The notes: generated by a model from the sequence alone, not told the origin. A DNA stretch of 64,000 nucleotides from Liquidambar formosana (GCA_039720395.1 CM077828.1:22920717-22984716), one strand, 5' to 3'; shown: positions 25,482 through 35,728, counted from the first letter of the stretch. Made by a program: numbers and translations.

Positions 25482-27163
25482 ATGGGAAGGAAACCGCATG
25501 TGCTAGCCATATCATACCCTGCACAGGGTCATTTGTGGCCTCTCATGAAGTTGTCACATTGGATTTCTAGTCACGGAATCAAGGTCACTTTTGTGAGCCC
25601 AGAGTGCATCCATGCTCGACTTTTGGCAGTGATGGCAAAGAAGGGTGAAGAGCAAAACCAGATTGAGATGGTGTCAATCCCAGATGGGCTTGAACCAGGG
25701 GATCACAAAAAAGATAAGACAGCACTAGCGCAGTCAATGTTGAGGGTCATGCCTGGCCATTTGGAGGACCTGATTAAGAATATCAATTTATCAGATGATG
25801 AAAAGATCACTTGTGTCATTGCTGATCCAATGATTGGATGGGCACTGGAGATTGCTGAGAGGATGGGAATCAAGAGAGCCATGTTTTGGCCCTCTATGGT
25901 AGGAGGCTTTGCTTTGGCACTCCGCATCCCAAAGCTCATTGAAACTGGAGTTATTGATGATAATGGTATGTCTTGGTCCTCTATGGTAGGAGGCTTAATT
26001 TGCTTTGGCACCCCACATCCCAAAACTTTTTACTTGGTCATAGTGTAGGTTTTTTCTTCTTCTTCTTTTTTTTTTTTGGAATTTATCAATGAAATTATTA
26101 TTATTATTATTACTATCGTTATTAATTTATGTCTGGTTAAAACAATCTTATGATCAAATATCTTGTAAATCTCTAAAGCAAATAGAAAAATTAAATCCAA
26201 ATGTTTACAAAAATTCAACAAAACAGCTCCGAGTGTAGATCAATACTCGGTTTGGTTTTGACAGCAAGAATGAACCCTTTTATTTTTGTAGGAATTCCTA
26301 CAAAAAATGAGATGATCCATCTGTCACCGGACGTACCTGCTGTGAGCACTGCTGAGTTTATATGGACCTGCCCAGGCAATCCAATCCTCCAAAAGAGCAT
26401 ATTTGGATCTCTCCTTCCCACCAACAAAGTTGCAAAATCTTGCAATTGGCTTCTTTGCAACTCATTCTATGAGCTCGACCCTTCGGTTTGTGATTTGATC
26501 CCAAATCTCCTACCAATTGGCCCATTACCTCCGAGTAATCTTCTTGGGCAATCTGCTGGAAACTTTTGGCCTGAGGACTCAACTTGCTTAAGCTGGCTTG
26601 ATAAACAACCTGCCAGATCAGTCATATATGTTGCGTTTGGCAGCGTGGCAACCTTCAGCCAGCACCAATATGAAGAACTAGCACTTGGGCTTGAACTTTC
26701 AGGTCAGCCATTCTTATGGGTTGTGCGATCAGACCTTTTCGAATACCCAGATGGGTTCACAGAGAGAGTAGCTAATTGTGGAAAGATGGTTGAATGGGCA
26801 CCTCAAGACAAGGTATTAGCTCACCCTTCTATTGCTTGTTTCTTTACCCACTGTGGTTGGAACTCAGCCTTGGAGGGTCTAAGCATGGGTGGTGTCCCAT
26901 TTCTATGTTTGCCTGGCTTTGCAGATCACTTTCATAACAAGAGTTACATTTGTGACGTTTATAAGGTGGGTTTAGGGTTGAATCCAGATGAAAATGGGAT
27001 CATCTCGAGGCTTGAAATAAAGAGTAAAATTGAGAAATTGCTTTCCGATGAGAATATAAGAACCAATGCACTGAAGCTGAAGGAAATGGCCAGAAAGAGT
27101 GTCAGTGAAGGTGGATCATCTTTTAAAAATTTCAAAACCTTCATTGAACAATTGAAGTGTTGA
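25482..27163 (+). CDS. UGT83A1-like: UGT copy 1: UDP-glycosyltransferase 83A1-like, divergent member, 451 aa
   Basis: Exons 25482-25965 and 26292-27163, joined in phase 1. A family 1 plant glycosyltransferase: cytosolic transfer of a sugar from a UDP-sugar to a small acceptor. The N-terminal PAQGH motif carries the catalytic His (residue 17), and the Asp of CVIAD (residue 115) is its partner. The PSPG donor-binding box spans 26795-26929 and includes HCGWNS. Unlike all other copies the box is 45 residues (an extra Gly in SMGGVPF), lacks the Trp of FLCWP, and ends Asp-His instead of Asp-Gln. The pocket region also differs (WPSMVGG for WPAGPGS). An upstream in-frame ATG at 25452 would add 10 residues but probably precedes the transcription start. 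Acceptor unknown. Confidence 0.85.
25969..26028 (+). repeat. Exon fragment duplicated into the intron of UGT copy 1
   Basis: Directly after the donor site the intron repeats, with few changes, the exon sequence at about 25882-25935 (shared core CTATGGTAGGAGGCTT, then TTTGCTTTGGCAC). The result is a tandem duplication spanning the exon/intron border, so exon-like sequence lies in the intron. Confidence 0.8.
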
Positions 27164-28160
27164 TACTGTTACCTACTAATAATATTTCATGGTCTGTTGA
27201 GCCCTATGATACTGGTAGCATAGGAAGTCTACTGCCTTACAATGGGCTGTCAGCTTAAGGAATTAAAATTATGAACATCTTCCTGTATCTTTTTTTTTTC
27301 GACTTTAAATTACCTTACAATATATAGCATAGCTGTATGAAAGGTAGGTGGCAGACACAGGAATTTTAACCCTTCCGATGAAGCAAGGCATACACTATAC
27401 TAAGAGCTCGTTTGGATGTCCCTTCGAAATTAAACAATTCAACAAATTTTACATAGTATTGAAGGCACAATTTCATCACCTTAAATTAAAATATTTTAAA
27501 AAGGTAGCAATCTTCACTATAATTGATGTTACAAGATCAATTCTTAGAAACTCTTGAAATGCCACTATGTTGAATTTTTCACTCTTATTTGTGATGATGA
27601 CCGTCATTTTCTTGAATTTTTCAATTCAAAGTGATGAATTCATGCTTTTAATACGATGTAAAATTTTTCGATTGTATAATTTAAAATTAGACACCCAAAC
27701 AGGCCCCTAAACCAATAAAAATAATTACGTGTGCAATTGTGATGGAGTTGAATAGCAACAGGTTTAATCTATTACGTATGCAATTACGTGTGCAATTGCA
27801 ATTACGTGTCCAATTTGATCTTAGCCAAGTAGTAAACAACAAATATAGAAAAAGAAAGGCGAAAACTGACCATCAGCCCTGTCCCTCATGACCCATTCTT
27901 CAACATAAACCAAGAGCTCAAACCAAAAGCCAAGAAAAGGAGGCTAAATACCCTTTGTGTAACGACAAAATATATATATAGGGGAGATCCTTCACCAGAT
28001 TATATGAAGCACTTGAGAACAAATCCATCTCTATCATTTTTTTTTTTGTCAACAACAGCAATGAATTTTATTAATAAAACCATCTCTATCATTACCTCAT
28101 CTGTAAAATTAAAAAAAATACTAATAATTAAAAATTAAAAAAAGGGCACAGAAGCACCGA
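27164..28160. other. Spacer between UGT copies 1 and 2
   Basis: 27290-27390 matches blocks downstream of copy 7 (59035-59125) and of the 62-kb pseudogene (62535-62655), so it is an ancestral 3' flank. A Tourist-like MITE follows at 27404-27707. The rest (27710-28160) is the upstream region of copy 2, repeated at 32860-33240 and 42715-43130. No other gene seen. Confidence 0.6.
27404..27707. mobile_element. Tourist-like MITE (304 bp)
   Basis: The ends pair as GAGCTCGTTTGGATGTC on the left against the reverse complement of GACACCCAAACAGGCCCC on the right. The 3-bp flanks are TAA on both sides (27401-27403 and 27708-27710), the target preference of PIF/Harbinger-derived MITEs. Related copies lie near 38760-39065 and 50466-50722, and a lone right end at about 42684-42712. 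Confidence 0.72.
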
Positions 28161-28166
28161 TATAAG
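28161..28166 (+). promoter_or_regulatory. TATA box of UGT copy 2
   Basis: TATAAG in a block (GATATAAGTGTATCTTTGG) shared with copy 4. It lies only 39 bases before the ATG at 28200, predicting a leader of about 10 bases. An ATGTAG start-stop pair (28187-28192) lies at or just before the predicted start site. Confidence 0.6.
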
Positions 28167-28199
28167 TGTATCTTTGGGACCAAAGCATGTAGAAGAAGC

Positions 28200-29697
28200 A
28201 TGGAAGTGCCGGTATCCATCTTGGGTACGCGGCCACATGTGGTAGTTGTACCACATCCAGCACAAGGACATGTTGGGCCTCTCATGAAATTGTCACACTT
28301 GATTGTTGATCATGGGATCAAGGTCACATTTGTTAACACAGAGTTCATACATACACAAGTCAAGGCTGCAATGCCAGAGAAGGATGGGGAGGAGAGCCGA
28401 ATAACGCTAGTCTCAATTCCGGATGGATTGGAACCAGGAGATGATCGAAAAGATGTAGCAACCTTAACAGAAAGTATTTCAAGAGTCATGCCAGGCCATT
28501 TGGAGGAGTTGATTGAGAAGGTTAACCGGTCAAATGATGATGAGCAGATCACTTGTGTCATTGCTGATACATTGACAGGGTGGGCACTGGAGGTTGCCAA
28601 GAAGATGAAAATCAAGCGGGTTGCTGTCTGTCCTGCTGGACCAGGATGCTTGGCTCTGGTACTTCAAATTCCAAAGCTTATTGAGGATGGAATTATAGAT
28701 GGTGATGGTAAGAACTAAGAAAGGCACAATAGTCCATAAAATTCAACAACAAAGGCACAACAGCAGTTCAGTATTTACTCAGTTTAGATATGATTTATTG
28801 AAATTTTCTGCAGGAACTCCAATGAAAAACAAGTTGATATGGCTGTCAAAGGACATTCCTGCCTTCAGCAGCAACGAGTTCCCTTGGAGCTGCCCAGGTG
28901 ACCCAAAGTCACAAGAAGTTTTATTTGGATTGGCTTCCACCATTGGACACGCTGTTAAACTTTCCAATTGGCTTCTTTGCAACATATTTTATGAACTTGA
29001 CTCATCGGCTTGCGATTTGATTCCCAACATCTTACCTATCGGACCATTACTTGCAAGTAATCATATGGGGCATTCTACAGCAAATTTTTGGCCTGAGGAT
29101 TCAACTTGCATGAGCTGGCTCGATAAACAAGCTGCTGGCTCAGTCATTTATGTTGCCTTTGGCAGCATAACAATCTTCAGCCAGCACCAATTCGATGAAA
29201 TAGCACTTGGTCTTGAACTCATAAGACGGCCGTTTTTATGGGTGGTCCGATCAGACCTTACCAATGGATCACTCACTGAATACCCAAGCGGGTTTACAGA
29301 GAGAGTAGCTGGTCATGGAAAGATTGTAGAATGGGCACCTCAAGAAAAGGTGTTGGCTCACCCTTCTATTGCATGTTTTTTGACCCATTGTGGATGGAAT
29401 TCAACTATGGAGGGTCTAAGCAATGGGGTCCCCTTTCTATGTTGGCCATACTTTGCAGACCAATTCCATAACAGGAATTACATTTGTGATATTTGGAAGA
29501 TGGGTTTAGGATTGACCCCAGATGAAAATGAGATCATATCACGACATCAAATAAAGGCAAAAATTGAAACGTTGCTATCTGATGGCGGTATAAAAGCAAA
29601 TGCACTGAAGTTGAAGGAAATGGGTAAAAGGAGTGTTAGCGAAGGAGGATCTTCTATGAAGAATTTTGAATACTTTATCGAAAAGATTAAATGTTAA
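28200..29697 (+). CDS. UGT83A1-like: UGT copy 2: UDP-glycosyltransferase 83A1-like, 463 aa
   Basis: Exons 28200-28707 and 28814-29697 with a 106-bp phase-1 intron. The catalytic His is residue 24 (in PAQGH) and the Asp is residue 123 (CVIAD). The PSPG box is complete with HCGWNS and ends FADQ, the form typical of UDP-glucose users. The acceptor-pocket segment reads CPAGPGC. Oddity: the start Met conserved in the other copies (in MGT or MSR) is Leu here (TTG), so translation depends on the upstream ATG at 28200, which sits very close to the predicted transcription start. The next in-frame Met would remove the catalytic His. The coding region is otherwise intact and very similar to copy 4. Confidence 0.85.
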
Positions 29698-29938
29698 AAT
29701 GCATTCATGGACTTCGTCAAAATTTCTCATTGTTTGTATGTTGAATTGCCATGGCGCTGCAGAATGAGAAATTATAATGAAAGTGTATGTGGCGTTGTAA
29801 ATCACCTTAATGGACTAAAAGTTGGCATCCTCACTGGCACTAGTCTTAGTGCTACTCAGATTAAACATAAAAACAAATCACTGCTTCCACTCTCTTCTGA
29901 TCAAGAAATTCTAATTAGGAATTTTTTTTTTTCTTTTT

Positions 29939-30115
29939 TGGTACCCATTGAATGCCTGTCGCCATTTAGTTGGGATTAAGCCTTTGTTGAGTAGTTGAGT
30001 TGCGTTGACGTACTTAACCTTAGAATGCATCATACCCAATGTACAAGGCTCTTGCCTATAATGGGGTCTGGGAGAGGTAGGTAAGAGGTAGGCAAAGGGT
30101 AGAGCAAAATAGTAC
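29939..30115 (+). repeat. SINE-like segment
   Basis: GCCATTTAGTTGGGATTAAG with TTTGTTGAG, followed by CAAGGCTCTTGCC and GGGGTCTGGGAGAGGTAGG, resembles common plant SINE sequence. The paralogous copy is at 44917-45090. The ends were not resolved. Confidence 0.5.
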
Positions 30116-30161
30116 ACAAAAGACTTAATTTTCTTAAAAAAAAATTACAAACACGAGTTAG

Positions 30162-30295
30162 GATTCTCTCCATTCAATGGACGGTCTATTGAAATCAGAA
30201 CCATTCATACCATATGGATCCCACATGTTTTGATGGATTCCATATGGTATGAATGGTTTAGATTTCAATGGACCGTTAATTAAATATAAAGAATC
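30162..30295. repeat. Foldback element (about 134 bp), strong hairpin
   Basis: The left arm contains CCATTCATACCATATGGA and the right arm TCCATATGGTATGAATGG, with outer pairing of GATTCTCT to AGAATC and of TCAATGGACGGTC to ATGGACCGT. The loop is about 20 bases. The duplicate at 45130-45272 has lost pairing in the right arm (CACATAGTATGAATGGTCC). Confidence 0.75.
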
Positions 30296-30547
30296 TCTTC
30301 CCTACAAACACCACCGGACCGGACCTCCTACTCCCCTGAAAACCTTTTGATCATCTGGTCTCACTAGGTAAGTATTGGAAATGGGTAGGACAGATTTTGA
30401 GAATGTAGCAGTTGAGGGATGTCGTTTTGATTGAATAGTGTCTACAAATCTCTATAAAAAGAATCTCCTGATATCCACAAAAAAATTTGAAAAAGAAAAA
30501 AGAAAAAAGAAAAAAGAATGCACTGTGTCACAGCATTTGTCCTTGTG

Positions 30548-30802
30548 GGCCTTTTGCCCTACTCTACCGATCAATTCCAAAACAGAAGTTACATTTGTGA
30601 TATTTGGAAGATTGGTTTAGGATTAACCCCGGATGAAGATGGGATTATATCACGACATCAGGTAAAGTCAAAGATAGAAATGTTACTTTCTGATGATGGT
30701 ATAAAAGCAAATGTACTGAAGCTGAGGAAAATGGCTGAAGGAGTGTTAGGGAAGGAGGATCTTCTGCGAAGAATTTTGAATGCTTTATTGAAAAGATGCT
30801 AA
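30548..30802 (+). pseudogene. UGT C-terminal fragment (pseudogene)
   Basis: It starts mid-PSPG (Pro-Tyr-Ser/Phe-Thr-Asp-Gln) and reads SYICDIWKIGLGLTPDEDG through KANVLKLRKMA, then loses frame where the others read KRSVSEGGSS. It ends at the family position near 30802. No N-terminal domain, no promoter, no exon 1. It sits at a break in the copy 2 / copy 4 flank homology. Confidence 0.88.
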
Positions 30803-31002
30803 TATGTCTTTCCTTTATGTCCTTCAATGATTTCTCTCTCTGCTGATATGGTGAACAAATTGCCTTGTTCAGCTAGGATCTGGGTGGGGTAATCTGTGAG
30901 ATCCTTGTCAGCTAGATCAGGCCGTTGAATGGCATGTGGAAGTGCATGGCCTTCATAGATGGGAACTACATGTGACTCCTTCTCCAGAGTCCATGACAAT
31001 TC
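30798..31002 (-). pseudogene. Captured actin exon fragment
   Basis: On the minus strand, after a good 3' splice site (AATTGCAG ending at 31003), the sequence encodes [11 protein letters not shown] 2-base deletion then shifts the frame, and it continues [25 protein letters not shown] and AEREII. These match the centre of plant actin (around residues 150-210). The fragment begins exactly where plant actin genes have an intron (codon 150, from memory). It was therefore copied as genomic DNA, not from mRNA. It ends abutting the UGT fragment, tail to tail. Confidence 0.85.
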
Positions 31003-31003
31003 C

Positions 31004-31535
31004 TGCAATTAGTTTTTTAGAATGTGTTATTCAAACACACATTATGACAAAGCATTAGTCGGTGTGCCACATCGGTAGACTTCTTGACGAGACAGCTGAT
31101 ATTATATCACATACGATGAAGAATCTAAAACCATGGGGAAATGTATAAATTTCACAGGCACACACTTGGCAACCACTAAAATCAACAATTCCCAAATCAA
31201 AGGTTAATGATCAAAGGTCAACAAAATACAATCACAAAGGCTTTGTTTGTTTAAAACTTAGATGGACATTTCTTGGTTTAGCTTAGGGAAAATTTATGAT
31301 GTATTCATGATTTTCTTGGAGAATAAATTATCTCATTCTACCCATAATATTTTTGCTAGATAAACTCACATATGCCCTTCTATAGTGAAAACATGTGCTA
31401 ACTTTTTGCAAGCAAGAAACATGTGCTAACTTCTGGCATTATTGTTTGCCAGAAAAAAAGGATAATTCATGGAGGGTTTGTTTGCAGTGCATCTACTCTT
31501 TATTGGGGAAGACTGGCTGAGAAAGTTTGTTGAGG
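31004..31535. other. Spacer with a block repeated three times
   Basis: 31012-31250 (TGACAAAGCATTAGTCGGTG and onward) recurs at 33822-34080. 31245-31500 (AGATGGACATTTCTTGGTTT and onward) recurs at 33355-33560 and 34130-34270. No gene seen. Confidence 0.6.
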
Positions 31536-31665
31536 TAGCATGCCGGAGCAGAGGCCCACTATGTGGCAAGTATTGAAGATGATACAAGAGATTAAAGGGA
31601 CTGTATGTGTGGAAGATATTGACTTGGATTCACCGAATGGGTACAAAAAGAGGGAAACAAAGGTT
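31536..31665 (+). pseudogene. Receptor-like kinase C-terminal fragment, copy a
   Basis: Reads MPEQRPTMWQVLKMIQEIKG and then VEDIDLDSPN. This matches the end of the kinase domain (subdomain XI, with its invariant Arg in QRPTM) of LRR receptor-like kinases. Nothing of the rest of the kinase is present. A tail of ordinary AT-rich sequence follows. Confidence 0.7.
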
Positions 31666-31902
31666 TGTGCTACTTTTCTTGCCTTTTTCAGTGATTTGTC
31701 TTTTTTCCTCTATTTTAAGTTTTGTTACAACTTCATTATTTGCTGCATTATGGTTGGTCTGCATTATTTATAGTTGAGAAATGATAGAAATCTTAAATTA
31801 TTTTTATTTTTCTAAATTCAATGTCCCAAATGAAGTGGTATCTAGGTATTAAATCTATTTTTGACTCACCATTTATTCAAATTTCAAAATTTAAATTTGT
31901 GG

Positions 31903-32209
31903 GTTCTTATGTTGCATGTCAGACCATTTAGAATGTGGTAAGGACGCTTGCTAAGTAAGAAGTCTTGAGTTTAATTCTCAGTATTTCATTTTGATTGATT
32001 TATATTTCTTAATTATCTCATACATATGGGACGGGGAGTGCATAGATCCAAAAAGATTAATCGGGTGTGTTGCCATTGTAAAACCTCTCAATATCACACC
32101 AAGACAAAAATGTTGAATTTGAGACAAGTTGCAATCCGACAAGAGCATTGTATGACCAAAAATGAAGCACAAGTCCACATCATTTGTGTGGCCTCTTTAC
32201 TATTTTAAT
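31903..32209 (+). repeat. SINE-like dispersed module, copy a
   Basis: Begins near GTTGCATGTCAGACCATTTA, with GTGGTAAGGACGCTTGC (box-A-like) and GTCTTGAGTTTAATTCTCA (box-B-like). It continues to GCCTCTTTACTATTTTAAT. Copies are at 35290-35723, 47130-47435 and (in part) 52800-52935. A truncated related start is at 33741-33790. Confidence 0.55.
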
Positions 32210-32661
32210 AGAGGATGGCTATCGCACCCCTCAATTTTATTTATCAGTTTTTTTTTTCAAGATTTAATTGAAAAAAAAGTTTCTTGAAAACTGACCATGT
32301 ATTTTATTAGAAAACATTATTTTAAACAACTTTGTAAAACTATATATAATTTTTTCCAAAATCTATCGTTTAAGAGGAAACTTTTTAGGTATTTACAATC
32401 TATTTCATTTTTATAGAAACAAAATTATAAATGGTCAAAAAAATTTACTTAAACGATAGATTTTGAAATAACGTTTTTTTACAAAGTTGTTCAAAATACT
32501 GTTTTCTAAAGGACATCGCAATCAGTTTTTATAAAAACTTTTTATATTTTTCATAAAACCTAAAAAAGTGAAAAAACAAAAAACAAAAAAGAAAAAAAAA
32601 AAAAAAAAAAAACGCCAGAAAGTGGGTTTACAGAAGTTGAGGTGTTGCAATTGCCCCTCTC
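32210..32661. mobile_element. Foldback MITE, copy a
   Basis: Long inverted repeat: AAAACATTATTTTAAACAAC on the left pairs with GTTGTTCAAAATACTGTTTT on the right, and ATCTATCGTTTAAG pairs with CTTAAACGATAGAT. The termini are AGAGG and CCTCT. It follows an ATTTTAAT target (32202-32209). Lies just upstream of UGT-promoter-like DNA. Confidence 0.75.
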
Positions 32662-32689
32662 AATTTAGTATGTACCCTTTTTCACATGT

Positions 32690-33245
32690 GAAAGAACAGA
32701 GCTGCTAGGAGACTCTTCACCACAGTAAATGAAGCCCTGAGGATAAAACCATCTTTATTATCACCTCGGCTTTAAGAAAAAACAAAAAAACCAACCACAG
32801 AAGGACTTATCATTACCTCATTTGTAAAATAAAAATTTTAAAAAAATAATAATAATAATTACATGTGCAATTGCGATTTTCGGGCCATGGAGTTGAAAGC
32901 AACAGGTCTAATCACAACAAGAAGGCCTACCAATTTGATCTTAGCCTAGTAAGAAACAACAAATATAGAAAAACAAAAGGCGAAAACTGACCATCAGCCC
33001 TGTCCCTCATGACCCATTCTTCAACATAAACCAAGAGCTCAAACCAAAAGCCAAAAGAGAGAGGCTAAATACCCTTTGTGTAACGACAAAATATATACAG
33101 GGGAGATCCTTCACCAGATTATGTGAAACACTTGAGAACAAAACCATCTCTATCATTTTTTTTTTCAGCCACAGCAATGAATTTTATTAGTAAAACCATC
33201 TCTATCATTACCTCATCTGTAAAATAAAAAATAAAAAATTTAAAT
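32690..33245 (+). promoter_or_regulatory. Orphan UGT upstream regions without a gene
   Basis: 32690-32810 matches the upstream region of copies 3 and 5 (CACATGTG, then GAACAGAGCTGCTAGGAGA, then AAGGACTTAT at the TATA position). It is followed directly by the upstream region of copies 2 and 4 (32860-33240, with CTGACCATCAGCCCTGTCCC and CCCTTTGTGTAACGACAAAA). Both stop before any UGT coding sequence. Deletion or recombination left the promoters behind. Confidence 0.65.
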
Positions 33246-33639
33246 TTAAAAAAAAAAAAATTACATGTGCAATTGCGATTTTCGGGCCATGGAGTTGAAA
33301 GCAACAGGTTTAATCACAACAAGAAGGCCTACCAATTTGATCTTAGCCTTTGTTTAAAGCTTAGATGGACATTTCTTGGTTTAGCTTAGGGAAAATTTAT
33401 GATGCATTCATGATTTTCTTGGAGAATACATTATCTCATTAGACCCATAATAGTTTTGCTAGAAAAACTCACATGTGCACTTCTATAGTGAAAGCTTGTG
33501 CTAACTTTTTGCAAGCAAGAAACATGTGCTAACTTCTGACATTATTGTTTGGCAGAAAAAATGGATAATTCATGGAGGGTTTGTTTGTAGTGCATCTACT
33601 CTTTATTGGGGAAGACTGGCTGACAAAGTTTGTCGAGGT
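33246..33639. other. Spacer, repeat of 31245-31500
   Basis: Matches the block upstream of kinase fragment a. No gene seen. Confidence 0.5.
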
Positions 33640-33775
33640 AGCATGCCAGAGCAGAGGCCCACTATGTGGCAAGTGTTGAAGATGATACAAGAGATTAAAG
33701 GGACTGTATGTGTGGAAGATGTTGACTTGGATTCACCGAATGTGGTAAGGATGCTTGCCAAGTAAGAGGTCTTGA
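33640..33775 (+). pseudogene. Receptor-like kinase C-terminal fragment, copy b
   Basis: Reads MPEQRPTMWQVLKMIQEIKG and VEDVDLDSPN, then runs straight into the SINE-like sequence at GTGGTAAGGATGCTTGCC. It is preceded by the same GRLADKVCRGS-coding stretch as copies a and c. Confidence 0.7.
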
Positions 33776-34020
33776 GTTCAATTCTTAATATTTCCGTTCT
33801 AATTGATTTATATCAAGAATGTTTTTTAGATTGTGTTATTCAAACACACACTATGACAAAGCATTAGTCGGTGTGCCACATTGGTAGACTTTTTGACGAG
33901 GCAGCTGACATTGTATCACATACGATAAAGAATCTAAAACCATGGGGAAATGTATAAATTTCACAGGCACACACGCACTGGGCAACCATTAAAATTAATT
34001 AACAATTCCCAAATCAAAGG

Positions 34021-34138
34021 TTAATGATCAAAGGTCAACAAAATACAATCACAAAGGTTCTGTTTGTTTAAAACTTAGATTAATGATCAAAGGTCAACAA
34101 AATACAATCACAAAGGTTCTGTTTGTTTAAAACTTAGA
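34021..34138 (+). repeat. Perfect 59-bp tandem duplication
   Basis: 34021-34079 and 34080-34138 are identical (starting TTAATGATCAAAGGTCAACA). The paralogous segment near 31203 has a single copy, so the duplication is recent. Confidence 0.9.
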
Positions 34139-34269
34139 TGGACATGTCTTGGTTTAGCTTAGGGAAAATTTATGATGTATTCATGATTTTCATGGAGAAT
34201 AAATTATCTCATTAGACCCATAATATTTTTGCTAGAGAAACTCACATGTGCACTTCTATAGTGAAAACA

Positions 34270-34797
34270 TGTGCTAACAATTCTCCAACATGTGCTAAAT
34301 GGACAGGTTTAACACTAATAAATCAAAACCCTCATGCACAATTCCATTTTGAAACGAAAAATTTTAACACGCATGCGCACGTATATGACCCCCAGAATTT
34401 TAATGTGGTAAAGGACTGCAATACCTAAACAACAACAACAACAAAATGTGAAATTTTCTGACACACATAATCTATCTATCTATACTGTCTAATTAAGGCC
34501 TTCCCTTTAGCCCTTTTGGTTGTCCCATGGATGTAATTTCATAAACAAATTCATAATTGTCATGAATGGAGCAATTTAAGGGTGGCAGCCATCATCATGA
34601 ATGACAATAAGAAATCTAAAACAAGGGTGTTTCATGAAGTCTTCAATTTGGTTCCGTATCATCGATCAATTATAGTGATGACTCCAATTTTTTTAAATGA
34701 CCCCATTCAGGAAAAAGAATTTGTATCTTACATGGAACATATTAACTCAAACAGAGCAATCAAATTCTAAAGGATAACCAAACAGGCCTCTTTTGAC
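34270..34797. other. Insertion of about 500 bp relative to the paralogous spacers
   Basis: The sequence flanking (GTGCTAAC on the left, ATTATTGTTTGCCAGAAAAA on the right) is contiguous at 31430-31455 and 33525-33555 but interrupted here. The insert ends in AACCAAACAGGCCTC, like the end of MITEs with a GGCCTGTTTGG terminus. No protein similarity seen. Confidence 0.55.
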
Positions 34798-34893
34798 CAT
34801 TATTGTTTGCCAGAAAAAAAGGACAATTCATGGAGGGTTTGTTTGTAGTGCATCTACTCTCTAGTGGGGAAGACTGGCCGAGAAGGTTTGTTG

Positions 34894-35032
34894 AGGTAGC
34901 ATGCCGGAGCAGAGGCCCACCATGTGGGTAGCGTTGAAAGATGACACAAGAGAAGACACTAAAGGGTCTGTACGTGTGGAAGAAGATATTGACTTGGATT
35001 CACCGAATCCAACAAGAGGGAAACAATGGCAT
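34894..35032 (+). pseudogene. Receptor-like kinase C-terminal fragment, copy c
   Basis: Reads MPEQRPTMW, then a frameshifted form of the same helix, then DIDLDSPN in another frame. More decayed than copies a and b. Confidence 0.65.
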
Positions 35033-35289
35033 GTCACATGTGCTACTTTCCTTGCCTTTTTCAGTGATTTGTCCTGCCCTACATTTTCCTTTTCCCTCTA
35101 TTTTCAGTTTTCTTACTACTTACATTATTTGCTGCATTATGGTTGGTTCACATTGTTTCTAGTTGAGAAATGATAGAAATCTTAAAATAATTTTATTTTT
35201 ATTTTTTAAATTTAATATCCCAAATGAAATGGTATCTAGGTATTAAATCTATATTTTACTCATCATTTATTCAAATTTCAAATTTCAAA

Positions 35290-35723
35290 TTTATGAGATC
35301 TTTTGTTGCATGTCAGACCATTTAAAACATGGGAAGGACGTTTGCCAAATAAAAAATCTTAAATTCAACTCTCAGCATTTTCGTTCTAATTGATTTATAT
35401 CATTTGATTGTGTTGTATATATGGGACGGAAGCGCATATATCCAAAAAGATTAGTCGGGTGTGTTACCATGTAAAACTTTTCAATATCACACCAAAAAAT
35501 TTATTAAAAAAAAAAAAAAAATGTTGAATTTCAGACAAGTTGCAATCCGACAAGAGTGTTGTATGGCCGTTTTCTTGTTGGCTGCATGTCTTTCCAATAT
35601 CATCATTTTTCTTCTACGCCCCACCATGTATACGCTTTCCTTTTTCTTTCTTTTTTGGCAAAAAGCCGGCCAAAACTGAAGCACAAGTCCACATCATTTC
35701 GATGGCTTCGTTACTATTTTAAT
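35290..35723 (+). repeat. SINE-like dispersed module, copy b
   Basis: Same order as copy a but with an extra internal block (CAATATCATCATTTTTCTTC and about 90 bases around it) that also occurs at 52835-52910. Confidence 0.5.
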
Positions 35724-35728
35724 AAAAT

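Larger units (their letters stand above)
29698..30547. other. 3' flank of UGT copy 2, duplicated after copy 4
   Basis: Nearly the same sequence follows copy 4 (44671-45537). It contains a SINE-like segment and a short foldback element. The match stops abruptly at about 30548, where the pseudogene fragment begins. Confidence 0.7.
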
